22,832 nucleotides of DNA, from NCBI GenBank assembly GCA_023457615.1, contig JAEWKY010000061.1, positions 1-22,832 on the forward strand, written 5' to 3'. The stretch is from Actinomycetes bacterium (lineage in GTDB: Bacteria > Actinomycetota > Actinomycetes > Actinomycetales > Microbacteriaceae). This document shows, one piece after another, positions 13,918-20,392 of the stretch (positions within the stretch are counted from its first letter, which is position 1; each line of letters opens with the position of its first letter). The position numbers were made by a program, and so were the translations under genes. Under the pieces are notes generated by a model. That model saw only the letters and a program-made list of their open reading frames with translations. It was not told the origin of the DNA and made no database searches.

Positions 13918-13944
13918 GGGTTCGAATCCCTCACTCGCCACCAC
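13918..13944 (+). repeat. attR: 27-bp copy of tRNA-Tyr 3' end
   Basis: This is identical to 1736-1762. Only the T-arm and acceptor 3' half of a tRNA are present, with no 5' half or anticodon upstream, so this is the displaced original tRNA tail rather than a second tRNA gene. Confidence 0.93.
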
Positions 13945-13945
13945 C

Positions 13946-13972
13946 GAAGCCCCGCGCAGGTCGCGGGGCTTC
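13946..13972. terminator. original host tRNA-Tyr terminator, displaced
   Basis: GAAGCCCCGCG (13946-13956) and CGCGGGGCTTC (13962-13972) form a perfect 11-bp stem with a 5-nt loop, starting 2 nt past attR. Before insertion it would have directly followed tRNA-Tyr. It now also separates the element from the convergent PPOX gene. Confidence 0.75.
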
Positions 13973-13977
13973 TTCCG

Positions 13978-14295
13978 TCAGGCCGGGGTGAGACGCAGCA
14001 GCACGCGCGGTCCCCACGTGCCGGGGTCGGCGGCATCCCACCCGCCGTACTGCTCGGCGAACGCTCGCACGATCTCGGGATGCTCCTCGATCGGCAGCGC
14101 CTCGGCCGTCGCGCGGATGCCCCCGTCGCGGCCCTCGATCGCGAACGTCGCGCGGGGATCGCGCGCGAGGTCGGCGACCTTGCGGGCGGGGGTGCTCGTC
14201 GCGATCCAGAGGATGCCGGCATCCTCGACGAACCACACGCGCGACGTGCGCGGGGAGCCGTCGCGCCGCAGCGTCGTGATCCAGCCGTGTCGCAT
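13978..14295 (-). CDS. pyridoxamine 5'-phosphate oxidase-fold protein
   Basis: A 105-aa protein from ATG 14295. In-frame TAG upstream excludes a longer form, and TAGCCT lies 6 nt upstream with no Shine-Dalgarno, suggesting a leaderless mRNA. It has the split-barrel pattern of small actinobacterial PPOX-class proteins: WITTLRRDGSPRTSRVWFVEDAGILWIATS, then ARKVADLARDPRATFAIEGRDGG. These bind FMN, F420 or heme and catalyse diverse reductions. At 105 aa it is shorter than the usual 130-150, lacking the first strand. The substrate cannot be told. Confidence 0.82.
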   Translation of the reverse strand: MRHGWITTLRRDGSPRTSRVWFVEDAGILWIATSTPARKVADLARDPRATFAIEGRDGGIRATAEALPIEEHPEIVRAFAEQYGGWDAADPGTWGPRVLLRLTPA

Positions 14296-14301
14296 CCCCG
14301 C

Positions 14302-14307
14302 AGGCTA
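14302..14307 (-). promoter_or_regulatory. candidate leaderless -10 of PPOX gene
   Basis: The minus strand reads TAGCCT six nt before ATG 14295. Confidence 0.45.
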
Positions 14308-14342
14308 GACCGCGCCGTGGCCGGCGTGCTGGCTGAGCGCCC

Positions 14343-14348
14343 TAACGT
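14343..14348 (+). promoter_or_regulatory. candidate leaderless -10 of P-loop gene
   Basis: TAACGT ends six nt before ATG 14355. Confidence 0.45.
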
Positions 14349-14354
14349 GAGGGG

Positions 14355-14921
14355 ATGGATCTCGTGTTCCTCTACGGGCCGGCGGCCGCGGGGAAGCTGA
14401 CGACCGCGCGCGCCCTGTCGTCGCTCACGAACCTGCCGGTCTTCCACAACCATCTGGTCGTCGACGCGCTCCTCGCCGTCTTCCCCTTCGGGTCGCCCGA
14501 GTTCGTGCGGCTGCGCGAGCTGTACTGGATGGAGGCGTTCCGCGAGGCCGCCGCGTCGGGCAGGTCGCTCGTCTTCACCTTCACCCCGGAAGGCACCGTG
14601 CCGGTGGGCTTCGCCGGTCGCGTCACCGACCTCGTCGGATCGCTCGGCGGTCGCGTGCGCTTCGTACGGCTGCGCGTGTCGGACGCGGAGCAGGAGCGGC
14701 GGATCGAGAATCCCGACCGGCGGGCGCTCAAGAAGCTGTCGAGCCTCGAGACGCTGCTGCGGCTGCGCAGCGATCCGACGGATGCCGTCTCGGCCGACGA
14801 TGTGCTGCCGGTCGATCTCGACATCGACACCGAGTCGAGCAGCGCCGACGCGACGGCTCGGACGATCGTCGAGGCGTTCGGGTTGAGCCGGGTCGAGCAG
14901 CCCCGCGGCTTCCGCCCGTAA
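14355..14921 (+). CDS. P-loop kinase-like NTPase
   Basis: A 188-aa protein from ATG 14355. The Walker A motif GPAAAGKLT (residues 8-16) follows a hydrophobic beta strand (LVFLY). FHNHLVVDAL resembles the substrate region of shikimate-kinase- or chloramphenicol-phosphotransferase-like small kinases. A lid-like basic stretch (DAEQERRIENPDRRALKKLSSLETL) and a C-terminal DLDIDTESSSADATARTIVEAF complete the fold. It probably transfers phosphate to a small molecule or nucleotide, substrate unknown. It sits between the PPOX gene and a restriction-modification pair without evident functional link. Confidence 0.82.
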   Translation: MDLVFLYGPAAAGKLTTARALSSLTNLPVFHNHLVVDALLAVFPFGSPEFVRLRELYWMEAFREAAASGRSLVFTFTPEGTVPVGFAGRVTDLVGSLGGRVRFVRLRVSDAEQERRIENPDRRALKKLSSLETLLRLRSDPTDAVSADDVLPVDLDIDTESSSADATARTIVEAFGLSRVEQPRGFRP

Positions 14922-14941
14922 GCCCCGCATCCTGCCCCGGA

Positions 14942-14947
14942 TACCCT
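14942..14947 (+). promoter_or_regulatory. candidate -10 of endonuclease gene
   Basis: TACCCT ends seven nt before ATG 14955, close to the leaderless geometry seen elsewhere in the window. Confidence 0.4.
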
Positions 14948-14954
14948 GCCCGAC

Positions 14955-15707
14955 ATGGAGCTCACCTCGTCGCACGACACCGTGATCCCGTCCGGGGTGC
15001 GTGCGAGGTACCTGTGGCGCGAGACGCGCAACGCGGCGGCGGTGCTCTCGGCCTCGAATCCCGAGCAGTTCGCCGACCTCGTCGCGGTGCTCGACGGGTT
15101 CCGCCTGTACGACTCCGACATCCTCGTCGCGGGCGGCAACCGCGGGCAGATCGCCATCCGGCTCGACGCCGCCTTCGCCGAGCGGGGGTGGGATGCCGTG
15201 CGCATCAACACCGCGTCCCGGCTCGAGGGCCGACGCAAGTCGAGGAGCTTCGGCCGCGACTACGACGACCTCTTCCTCACGCAGGAGGTGCGCAACGAGG
15301 GCTTCGAGGTCGACAACATGAAGGGCCGCGTCGCGCTCGACGTCGAGTGGAACGCGAAGGACGGCAACCTCGACCGCGACCTCGCCGCCTACCGGGCGCT
15401 CTACGACCTGGGACTCATCGACGTCGCCGTGATCGTCACCCGCGATCACGCCGCCATCCGCGACCTCGCCGGCACGACGCTCGGGAGCGAGGACGCCTTC
15501 CGCCGGCTGGGCACGACGACCACGACGAACCTCGCCAAGCTCGAGCCGCGCCTGACCCGCGGCGACGGCGGTGGATGCCCGATCCTCGCCGTCGGGATCA
15601 CGACGGCGACCTGGGCGGGCGCCGGCGAGAGCGCTCCGCACGTCGAGGTGGAGCCCGAGGTCGCCGAGCTGTTCGCCCTCGAGCAGGACGCCGATCCGGA
15701 GCCGTAG
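14955..15707 (+). CDS. type II restriction endonuclease, BglII/BstYI family
   Basis: A 250-aa protein from ATG 14955. The region ALDVEWNAKDGNLDRDLAAYRALYDLGLIDVAVIVTR (about 127-163) matches the BglII/BstYI restriction-endonuclease family (PD-(D/E)XK fold). Likely catalytic residues are D120, E131 and N133/K135, with the strand-helix pattern after them. The N-terminal part (about 20-90) ends in GWDAVRINTASRLEGRRKSRSFGRDYDDLF. Family members cut palindromes with a GATC core (AGATCT, RGATCY), so a related site is inferred, not shown. The methyltransferase gene starts 60 nt downstream in the same direction with its own -10-like hexamer, so both parts of a restriction-modification system are present. 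Confidence 0.82.
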   Translation: MELTSSHDTVIPSGVRARYLWRETRNAAAVLSASNPEQFADLVAVLDGFRLYDSDILVAGGNRGQIAIRLDAAFAERGWDAVRINTASRLEGRRKSRSFGRDYDDLFLTQEVRNEGFEVDNMKGRVALDVEWNAKDGNLDRDLAAYRALYDLGLIDVAVIVTRDHAAIRDLAGTTLGSEDAFRRLGTTTTTNLAKLEPRLTRGDGGGCPILAVGITTATWAGAGESAPHVEVEPEVAELFALEQDADPEP

Positions 15708-15752
15708 CGGGCCGACGCGGCGGGCCGGGACCCCGACGACGGAGGCCCCGGG

Positions 15753-15758
15753 TAGGGT
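15753..15758 (+). promoter_or_regulatory. candidate -10 of methyltransferase gene
   Basis: TAGGGT ends nine nt before ATG 15768, predicting a transcript starting at or 2-3 nt before the start codon. Confidence 0.4.
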
Positions 15759-15767
15759 CGACTCATC

Positions 15768-16430
15768 ATGGCAAACCCCCTCCGCGCCGACGTCGAGCCG
15801 ACACCCTTCGTGCCGCTGCCGACCGTCGCCGGAGGGTTCCAGACCGTGATGGCCGACCCCCCCTGGCGCTTCACGAACCGCACGGGCAAGGTCGCGCCCG
15901 AGCACCGGCGCCTCGATCGCTACGACACGATGGACCTCGAGGCGATCAAGGCGCTGCCCGTCGCCGACTCCGTCGCCGACAACGCGCACCTCTACCTCTG
16001 GGTGCCGAACGCGCTGCTGCCCGAGGGCATGGACGTCATGAAGGCCTGGGGCTTCCGCTACGTCTCCAACATCGTGTGGGCGAAGCGCCGCGCCGACGGC
16101 GGTCCCGACGGGCGCGGGGTGGGCTTCTACTTCCGCAACGTCACCGAGCTCATCCTGTTCGGGGTGAGGGGTCGCATGCGCACGCTGCCGCACGCGCGCT
16201 CGCAGGTGAACATGATCGAGACGCGCAAGCGCGAGCACTCGCGCAAGCCCGACGAGCAGTACGCGTTCATCGAGGCGTGCTCTCCCGGTCCGTACCTCGA
16301 GCTGTTCGCGCGTCAGGCGCAGCCGGGCTGGCAGGTCTGGGGCAACGAGTCCGACGTTCCGGAGGTGCGTGGCAAGACGCACCGCGGGTACGCGGGCGGC
16401 GAGATCAACGCCACCTACGCGACCGCCTGA
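15768..16430 (+). CDS. MT-A70-family DNA adenine methyltransferase
   Basis: A 220-aa protein from ATG 15768. The catalytic motif DPPW (residues 30-33) lies in QTVMADPPWRF. Family features include LYLWVPNALLPEGMDVMKAWGFRYVSNIVWAKRR, GVGFYFRNVTELILFGVRG, a C-terminal SAM-binding part (SPGPYLELFAR) and GWQVWGNE. MT-A70 enzymes transfer a methyl group from SAM to adenine N6. The gene follows a BglII/BstYI-type endonuclease and most likely protects its site. Pairing with an adenine enzyme is noteworthy because M.BglII is an N4-cytosine methyltransferase. The 3' end overlaps the convergent histidine kinase gene by 16 bases. Confidence 0.88.
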   Translation: MANPLRADVEPTPFVPLPTVAGGFQTVMADPPWRFTNRTGKVAPEHRRLDRYDTMDLEAIKALPVADSVADNAHLYLWVPNALLPEGMDVMKAWGFRYVSNIVWAKRRADGGPDGRGVGFYFRNVTELILFGVRGRMRTLPHARSQVNMIETRKREHSRKPDEQYAFIEACSPGPYLELFARQAQPGWQVWGNESDVPEVRGKTHRGYAGGEINATYATA

Positions 16431-17497
16431 CGCCGGCGCCCGCGCAGCCGCACGGTCGCCACGAGCCCGCCGCCGTCGCGCGGGGTGAGCGAGAGCGCGC
16501 CACCGTGGGCGGCGACCACGCTCGCGACGATCGCGAGGCCGAGGCCGACCCCCGCGTGGTCGTCGGAGTCCGACCGCATCCGCCCCGCCCCGCGCTGGAA
16601 CGGCTCGGTGAGCGTGACCGCCATCTCGGGCGTCAGCACCGCCCCGGAGTTCTCGACGACCAGCACGGCCAACCCGTCGGTCGCGGCCGTGCGCACCGAG
16701 ACCCGCCCGTCCGTCGGCAGGTTGTGCACGATCGCGTTCTGCACGAGGTTGACGACCACGTGACGCAGCAGCTCGAGCGAGCCGAGGGTCCACGCGGCGT
16801 CGCCCTCCACGGAGAGGGCGATCCCGCGACGCTCCGCCGCGGGCAGCAGGGTCTCGGCGACGTCCTCGACGAGCAGCGAGAGGTCGACCTCCTCGTCGTC
16901 GGTGAGCCGCCGGTCGCCGCGCCCGAGCAGCAGGAGCGCCTCGGTGAGGGAGACCGCCCGCGCGGTGACGGAGCTCAGCCGCGCGAGCAGCTCGTCGACA
17001 TCCCGGTCCGGGTCGCGCCGGGCCACGTCGAGCAGCGCCGCCGACGTCGCGAGCGGCGTGCGCAGCTCGTGCGAGGCGTTGGCCGCGAAGCGCCGCTGCT
17101 CGTCGACGTGCGCCTCGAGCTGCGCGAGCATCGCGTCGAACTGGTCGGCGAGCTCGCGGAACTCGTCGCGCGGGCCGTCGAGCCGGATGCGGTGGGAGAG
17201 CGAGCCGTCCGCGGCGCGTCGGGCGGCATCCCGGATGCTGTGCAGCGGTGCGAGCATGCGGCCGGCGAGCAGCCAGCCGCCGACGAGCCCGAACCCGACG
17301 AGCGCGACGAGCGCCGCGGAGGCCCACGGCATGAAGGCGCGGGCGAGGTCGCTGCGGTCGGGCACGAAGGGGCCGCCCGCCGAGATGTCCTCGGGCACGT
17401 AGCGCAGCAGGAACAGCCAGACCACGGCGAGCAGCAGCACCCCGGCCACGAGCGCGAGCGCCGCGTAGCTCAGGGTGAGCTTGAGCCGCGCGCTCAC
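16415..17497 (-). CDS. sensor histidine kinase
   Basis: A 360-aa protein. GTG 17497 is chosen because it overlaps the response regulator stop as GTGA and opens onto the first membrane helix. Transmembrane segments are at about 9-33 and 56-79, with a short extracytoplasmic loop of some 20 residues between. A HAMP region (about 79-130), a dimerisation domain with the phosphoacceptor H143 (ASHELRTPL), and an ATPase domain with N254 (VVNLVQNAIVHN) and the G box AGVGLGLAIV (about 315-324) follow. The short sensor loop suggests sensing within or close to the membrane. It is the partner of the overlapping OmpR-type regulator, and its signal is unknown. The divergent VanY-like gene suggests cell-wall sensing (inference). 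Confidence 0.92.
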   Translation of the reverse strand: MSARLKLTLSYAALALVAGVLLLAVVWLFLLRYVPEDISAGGPFVPDRSDLARAFMPWASAALVALVGFGLVGGWLLAGRMLAPLHSIRDAARRAADGSLSHRIRLDGPRDEFRELADQFDAMLAQLEAHVDEQRRFAANASHELRTPLATSAALLDVARRDPDRDVDELLARLSSVTARAVSLTEALLLLGRGDRRLTDDEEVDLSLLVEDVAETLLPAAERRGIALSVEGDAAWTLGSLELLRHVVVNLVQNAIVHNLPTDGRVSVRTAATDGLAVLVVENSGAVLTPEMAVTLTEPFQRGAGRMRSDSDDHAGVGLGLAIVASVVAAHGGALSLTPRDGGGLVATVRLRGRRRQAVA

Positions 17498-18156
17498 GGC
17501 ACCGCGATCCGGTAGCCGACGCCCGCGACGGTCTCGACGATCGCCGGCTCGCCCAGGCGCTTGCGCAGCGACGACACCGTGATGCGCACGGCGTTGGTGA
17601 AGGGATCGGCGTTCTCGTCCCACGCGCGCTCGAGGAGCTCCTCGGCGCCGATCACGCCGCCCTCGGCCGCCATGAGCACCTCGAGCACGGCGAACTGCTT
17701 GCGCGTGAGCGCGACGAACCGCCCGTCGCGGAACACCTCGCGGCGGAACGGATCGAGGCGCAGCCCCGCGAGCTCGCGCACGGGCGGTCGCACCGGCGAG
17801 CGACGCCGGTCGAGCGCCCGGAGCCGCAGCACGAGCTCGCGCAGCTCGAACGGCTTCGTCAGGTAGTCGTCGGCGCCGAGCTCGAACCCGGACGCCTTGT
17901 CGTCGAGCCGGTCGGCGGCGGTGAGCATCAGGATGGGCGTGCCGCGCCCCGAGGCGACGATGCGGCGGGCGACCTCGTCGCCGGAGACGCCCGGGAGGTC
18001 GCGGTCGAGCACGGCGAGGTCGTACTCGGTGAGGTCGAGCAGCTCGAGCGCGGTCTCCCCGTCGCCCGCGATGTCGGCCGAGATGGCCTCGAGCCGAAGT
18101 CCGTCGCGGATCGCGGCGGCGAGGTACGGCTCGTCCTCGACGATCAGCACGCGCAT
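17494..18156 (-). CDS. OmpR-family response regulator
   Basis: A 220-aa protein from ATG 18156, with TAGGCT 7 nt upstream and no Shine-Dalgarno, so near-leaderless. The receiver domain (1-118) has the acidic pocket EDE (7-9), phosphoacceptor D51 (VLDRDLPG), T79 and K101 (LTKPF). The C-terminal winged helix (about 125-218) shows LTRKQFAVLEVLMAAEGGVI and AVRITVSSLRKRLGE. It should bind direct-repeat DNA when phosphorylated by the kinase gene that overlaps its stop. It is divergent from the VanY-like gene, a likely target. Confidence 0.93.
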   Translation of the reverse strand: MRVLIVEDEPYLAAAIRDGLRLEAISADIAGDGETALELLDLTEYDLAVLDRDLPGVSGDEVARRIVASGRGTPILMLTAADRLDDKASGFELGADDYLTKPFELRELVLRLRALDRRRSPVRPPVRELAGLRLDPFRREVFRDGRFVALTRKQFAVLEVLMAAEGGVIGAEELLERAWDENADPFTNAVRITVSSLRKRLGEPAIVETVAGVGYRIAVP

Positions 18157-18163
18157 GGCCTCG

Positions 18164-18169
18164 AGCCTA
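18164..18169 (-). promoter_or_regulatory. candidate -10 of response regulator gene
   Basis: The minus strand reads TAGGCT seven nt before ATG 18156. Confidence 0.4.
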
Positions 18170-18181
18170 GGCAGCCGGGGT

Positions 18182-18212
18182 TATCGCGGGCGTATGCGGA
18201 ATCGGATACGGC
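18182..18212 (+). promoter_or_regulatory. candidate response-regulator binding repeats
   Basis: ATCGCGG (18183), ATGCGGA (18194) and ATACGGC (18206) recur with 11-12 bp spacing between the divergent regulator and carboxypeptidase genes. This is the geometry of OmpR-type direct repeats. The match between units is only partial. Confidence 0.3.
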
Positions 18213-18243
18213 GGGGCAACATCCGCTCGCCTTCCCTGGAGGC

Positions 18244-18858
18244 ATGACCTCTCGCGCGACCTATGCCCGCCGCCGCCTCGCCCTCGTCGGCCTCGTCCTC
18301 CTGCTCGTGGCGGCGGTGGCTTTCGTCGGCAGGATCGCGCTCGACGTCGTCGCCGAGGTGCCCGGCCTGTCGGTCGCGGGCGGCGGGTCGAGCGCGCACC
18401 CGGCGGCGGACGGCGAGATCGAGCCCGGCGAGCTCGTGCTCGTGACCGACGTCGATCATCCGGCGCTCGCGAACCTCGACCCCGAGCTGCTCGCGGCGGT
18501 GCAGCGGGCCGCGCGCGACGCGGAGGCGGAGGACATCCCGTTCCAGGTGACGAGCGGCTGGCGCTCGCCGGAGTACCAGGCGCGGCTGCTGAGCGAGGCC
18601 GTGCGCGACTACGGCAGCGAGGAGGAGGCTCGGCGATGGGTCTCGACGCCCGAGACCTCGCTGCACGTGTCGGGCGACGCGATCGACGTGGGCGGCTTCG
18701 ACGCGACCTACTGGCTCTCGCTCCACGGCGCCGCCTACGGCCTGTGCCAGATCTACGCGAACGAGCGCTGGCACTTCGAGCTGCGGCCCGAGGCGGTGAC
18801 GTCGGGATGTCCGGAGCAGTACCTGGATCCGACCGACGACCCGCGGATGACCCCGTGA
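18244..18858 (+). CDS. VanY-like D,D-carboxypeptidase (peptidase M15)
   Basis: A 204-aa protein from ATG 18244, with GGAG 4-5 nt upstream. A basic N-terminus and a hydrophobic segment (about 12-34) form a signal anchor, so the catalytic domain is outside. The M15B zinc signature is complete: SLHVSGDAIDVG gives H141 and D148, and ERWHFEL gives E174 and H177. QVTSGWRSPEYQARLL is the usual substrate-side motif. It trims the terminal D-Ala of peptidoglycan stem peptides. Divergence from a two-component system recalls VanRS-VanY, but no VanH, VanA or VanX homologue is present, so glycopeptide resistance should not be assumed. Confidence 0.9.
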   Translation: MTSRATYARRRLALVGLVLLLVAAVAFVGRIALDVVAEVPGLSVAGGGSSAHPAADGEIEPGELVLVTDVDHPALANLDPELLAAVQRAARDAEAEDIPFQVTSGWRSPEYQARLLSEAVRDYGSEEEARRWVSTPETSLHVSGDAIDVGGFDATYWLSLHGAAYGLCQIYANERWHFELRPEAVTSGCPEQYLDPTDDPRMTP

Positions 18859-18871
18859 CGGTGCGCCCGGG

Positions 18872-20392
18872 TCACAGACCCTGAGCGAGCCGATGGTAGG
18901 CGGCGTTCCAGCGCACCTCGTTCTCGAACCCGGCGATCGTCGTCGACTCGTCGATCACGAGCAGCTCGATGCCCGACATGCGGGCGAAGTCGCGGAGCAC
19001 CTCGACGCCCACCTGGGTCGTCATGGCGGTGTGATGGGCCGCGCCGGCGGTGAGCCACGCCGTCGCCGAGGTGCGGAAGTCGGGACGCGGCTTCCAGACC
19101 GCCCGGCCGACGGGGAGGCGGGGCATCGGCGCGGGGAGCTCGACGTTGTCGACGACGTTCGCGACGAGCCGGAACCGGTCGCGCAGGTCGGAGAGGGCGA
19201 CGACGAGCGCCGGCCCGGGGTCGGCGGTGAAGACGAGCCGCACGGGGTCGCCCTTGCCGCCGATGCCGAGCGGATGGATCTCGAGCGACGCCCGCCGCGA
19301 GGACAGCGAGGGCGAGACCTCGAGCATGTGGGCGCCGAGGATGAGCTCGTGACCGGGCTCGAGGTGGTACGTGTAGTCCTCCATGAGCGAGGCGCCGCCC
19401 GGGAGGCCCGCGCCCATCACCGCGACCGCGCGCACGAGCAGCGCCGTCTTCCAGTCGCCCTCGGCGCCGAAGCCGTAGCCGTCGGCCATCAGGCGCTGCA
19501 CGGCGAGCCCGGGCAGCTGGCGGAGCCCGCCGAGGTCCTCGAACGAGTCGGTGAAGGCCGTGAAGCCGCCCTCCTCGAGGAAGCCGCGCAGCCCCGCCTC
19601 GATGCGGGCGCCGTCGCGCAGCGCCTCGGCGCGCTCGCCGCCCGGCGCGAGCTCGGGCGCCACGTCGTAGAGGTCGAGGTACTCGGACACGAGCTCGTCC
19701 ACCGCCGCCTCGCCGACGCGATCCACGGCCTCCACGAGCTCGGTGACGGGCCAGGTGTTGACCTGCACCCCGAGGCGCAGCTCGGCCTCCGTCTTGTCGC
19801 CCTCGGTCACCGCGACGTAGCGCATGTTGTCGCCGAACCGCGCGAGGCGCATGCCCCGGGTGGCGGCGCGGCCGGCGGCGGCCCGACTCCACGCGCCGAC
19901 GCGCGCGGTGACCGAGGGATCGCTCACATGGCCCACGACCGTCGTGCGCGGCACGCCGAGCCGGGTCTCGAGGTACCCGAACTCGCGGTCGCCGTGCGCG
20001 GCCTGGTGCAGGTTCATGAAGTCCATGTCGATCTCGCCCCACGGCAGGTCGACGTGCCCCTGGGTGTGCAGGTGCAGCAGCGGCTTCTGCAGCGCGTCGA
20101 GTCCGGCGATCCACATCTTCGCGGGGCTGAACGTGTGCATCCACGCGATGACGCCCACGACGTCGTCGTCGGCGTTCGCCGCGAGCATCGTGCGACGGAT
20201 GCTGTCGCGGTCGGTCAGCACGGGCCGCCACTCGACGGTGACCGGGATGTCGCCCGAGTCCGCGAGGCCCGCCACGACCGTCTGCGACTGCTCGGCGACC
20301 TGGCGCAGCGTCTCCTCGCCGTAGAGGCCCTGGCTGCCGGTCAGGAACCAGACGGTGCGGCGGCGGAGGTCGGGGACGATGGAGCGGCTCAC
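18872..20392 (-). CDS. araA: L-arabinose isomerase
   Basis: A 506-aa protein, close to the usual 500. GTG 20392 is fixed by its GTGA overlap with the araB stop and the following SRSIVPDLRRRTVWFLTGSQ. The catalytic residues are visible: E311 (GAEGDWKTA), E338 (SLMEDYTYHLEPG), H355 (LGAHMLEVSPS) and H453/H454 (GAAHHTAMTTQ). It converts L-arabinose to L-ribulose in the cytoplasm, using Mn(II). It is the third gene of the araD-araB-araA operon and ends 13 nt from the convergent VanY-like gene. Confidence 0.96.
   Translation of the reverse strand: MSRSIVPDLRRRTVWFLTGSQGLYGEETLRQVAEQSQTVVAGLADSGDIPVTVEWRPVLTDRDSIRRTMLAANADDDVVGVIAWMHTFSPAKMWIAGLDALQKPLLHLHTQGHVDLPWGEIDMDFMNLHQAAHGDREFGYLETRLGVPRTTVVGHVSDPSVTARVGAWSRAAAGRAATRGMRLARFGDNMRYVAVTEGDKTEAELRLGVQVNTWPVTELVEAVDRVGEAAVDELVSEYLDLYDVAPELAPGGERAEALRDGARIEAGLRGFLEEGGFTAFTDSFEDLGGLRQLPGLAVQRLMADGYGFGAEGDWKTALLVRAVAVMGAGLPGGASLMEDYTYHLEPGHELILGAHMLEVSPSLSSRRASLEIHPLGIGGKGDPVRLVFTADPGPALVVALSDLRDRFRLVANVVDNVELPAPMPRLPVGRAVWKPRPDFRTSATAWLTAGAAHHTAMTTQVGVEVLRDFARMSGIELLVIDESTTIAGFENEVRWNAAYHRLAQGL

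Larger units (their letters stand above)
1763..13944. mobile_element. integrated element, 12,182 bp; phage-satellite-like
   Basis: The element is bounded by exact 27-bp repeats in and copied from tRNA-Tyr, with a tyrosine integrase next to the tRNA end. It encodes an XRE-type regulator, an excisionase-like protein, a second tyrosine recombinase, a winged-helix replication-type protein, small unknowns, a terminase small subunit and a tail tape measure protein. Large terminase, portal, protease, capsid, other tail genes, lysis genes, relaxase and FtsK-type transfer genes are absent. This composition fits a phage satellite that uses a helper for capsids and most tail parts. A reduced prophage is the alternative. 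The boundaries are firm; the satellite reading is inference. Confidence 0.85.

Noticed and set aside
13918..13944. Possible second tRNA gene at the right end
   Set aside because: Only the T-arm and 3' acceptor half are present; no D-arm or anticodon arm precedes it.
1763..13944. Integrative conjugative element or complete prophage
   Set aside because: There is no relaxase, FtsK/TraB-type translocase or mating gene, and no capsid, portal, large terminase or lysis gene.
13890..17327. 1145-codon minus-strand open frame
   Set aside because: It runs antisense through the PPOX, kinase, endonuclease and methyltransferase genes. Its Arg/Ala/Gly-rich composition is typical of GC-rich shadow frames, and it has no family motif.
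15014..17515. 833-codon plus-strand open frame
   Set aside because: It is a shadow of the endonuclease, methyltransferase and kinase genes, all of which have clear catalytic motifs in other frames.
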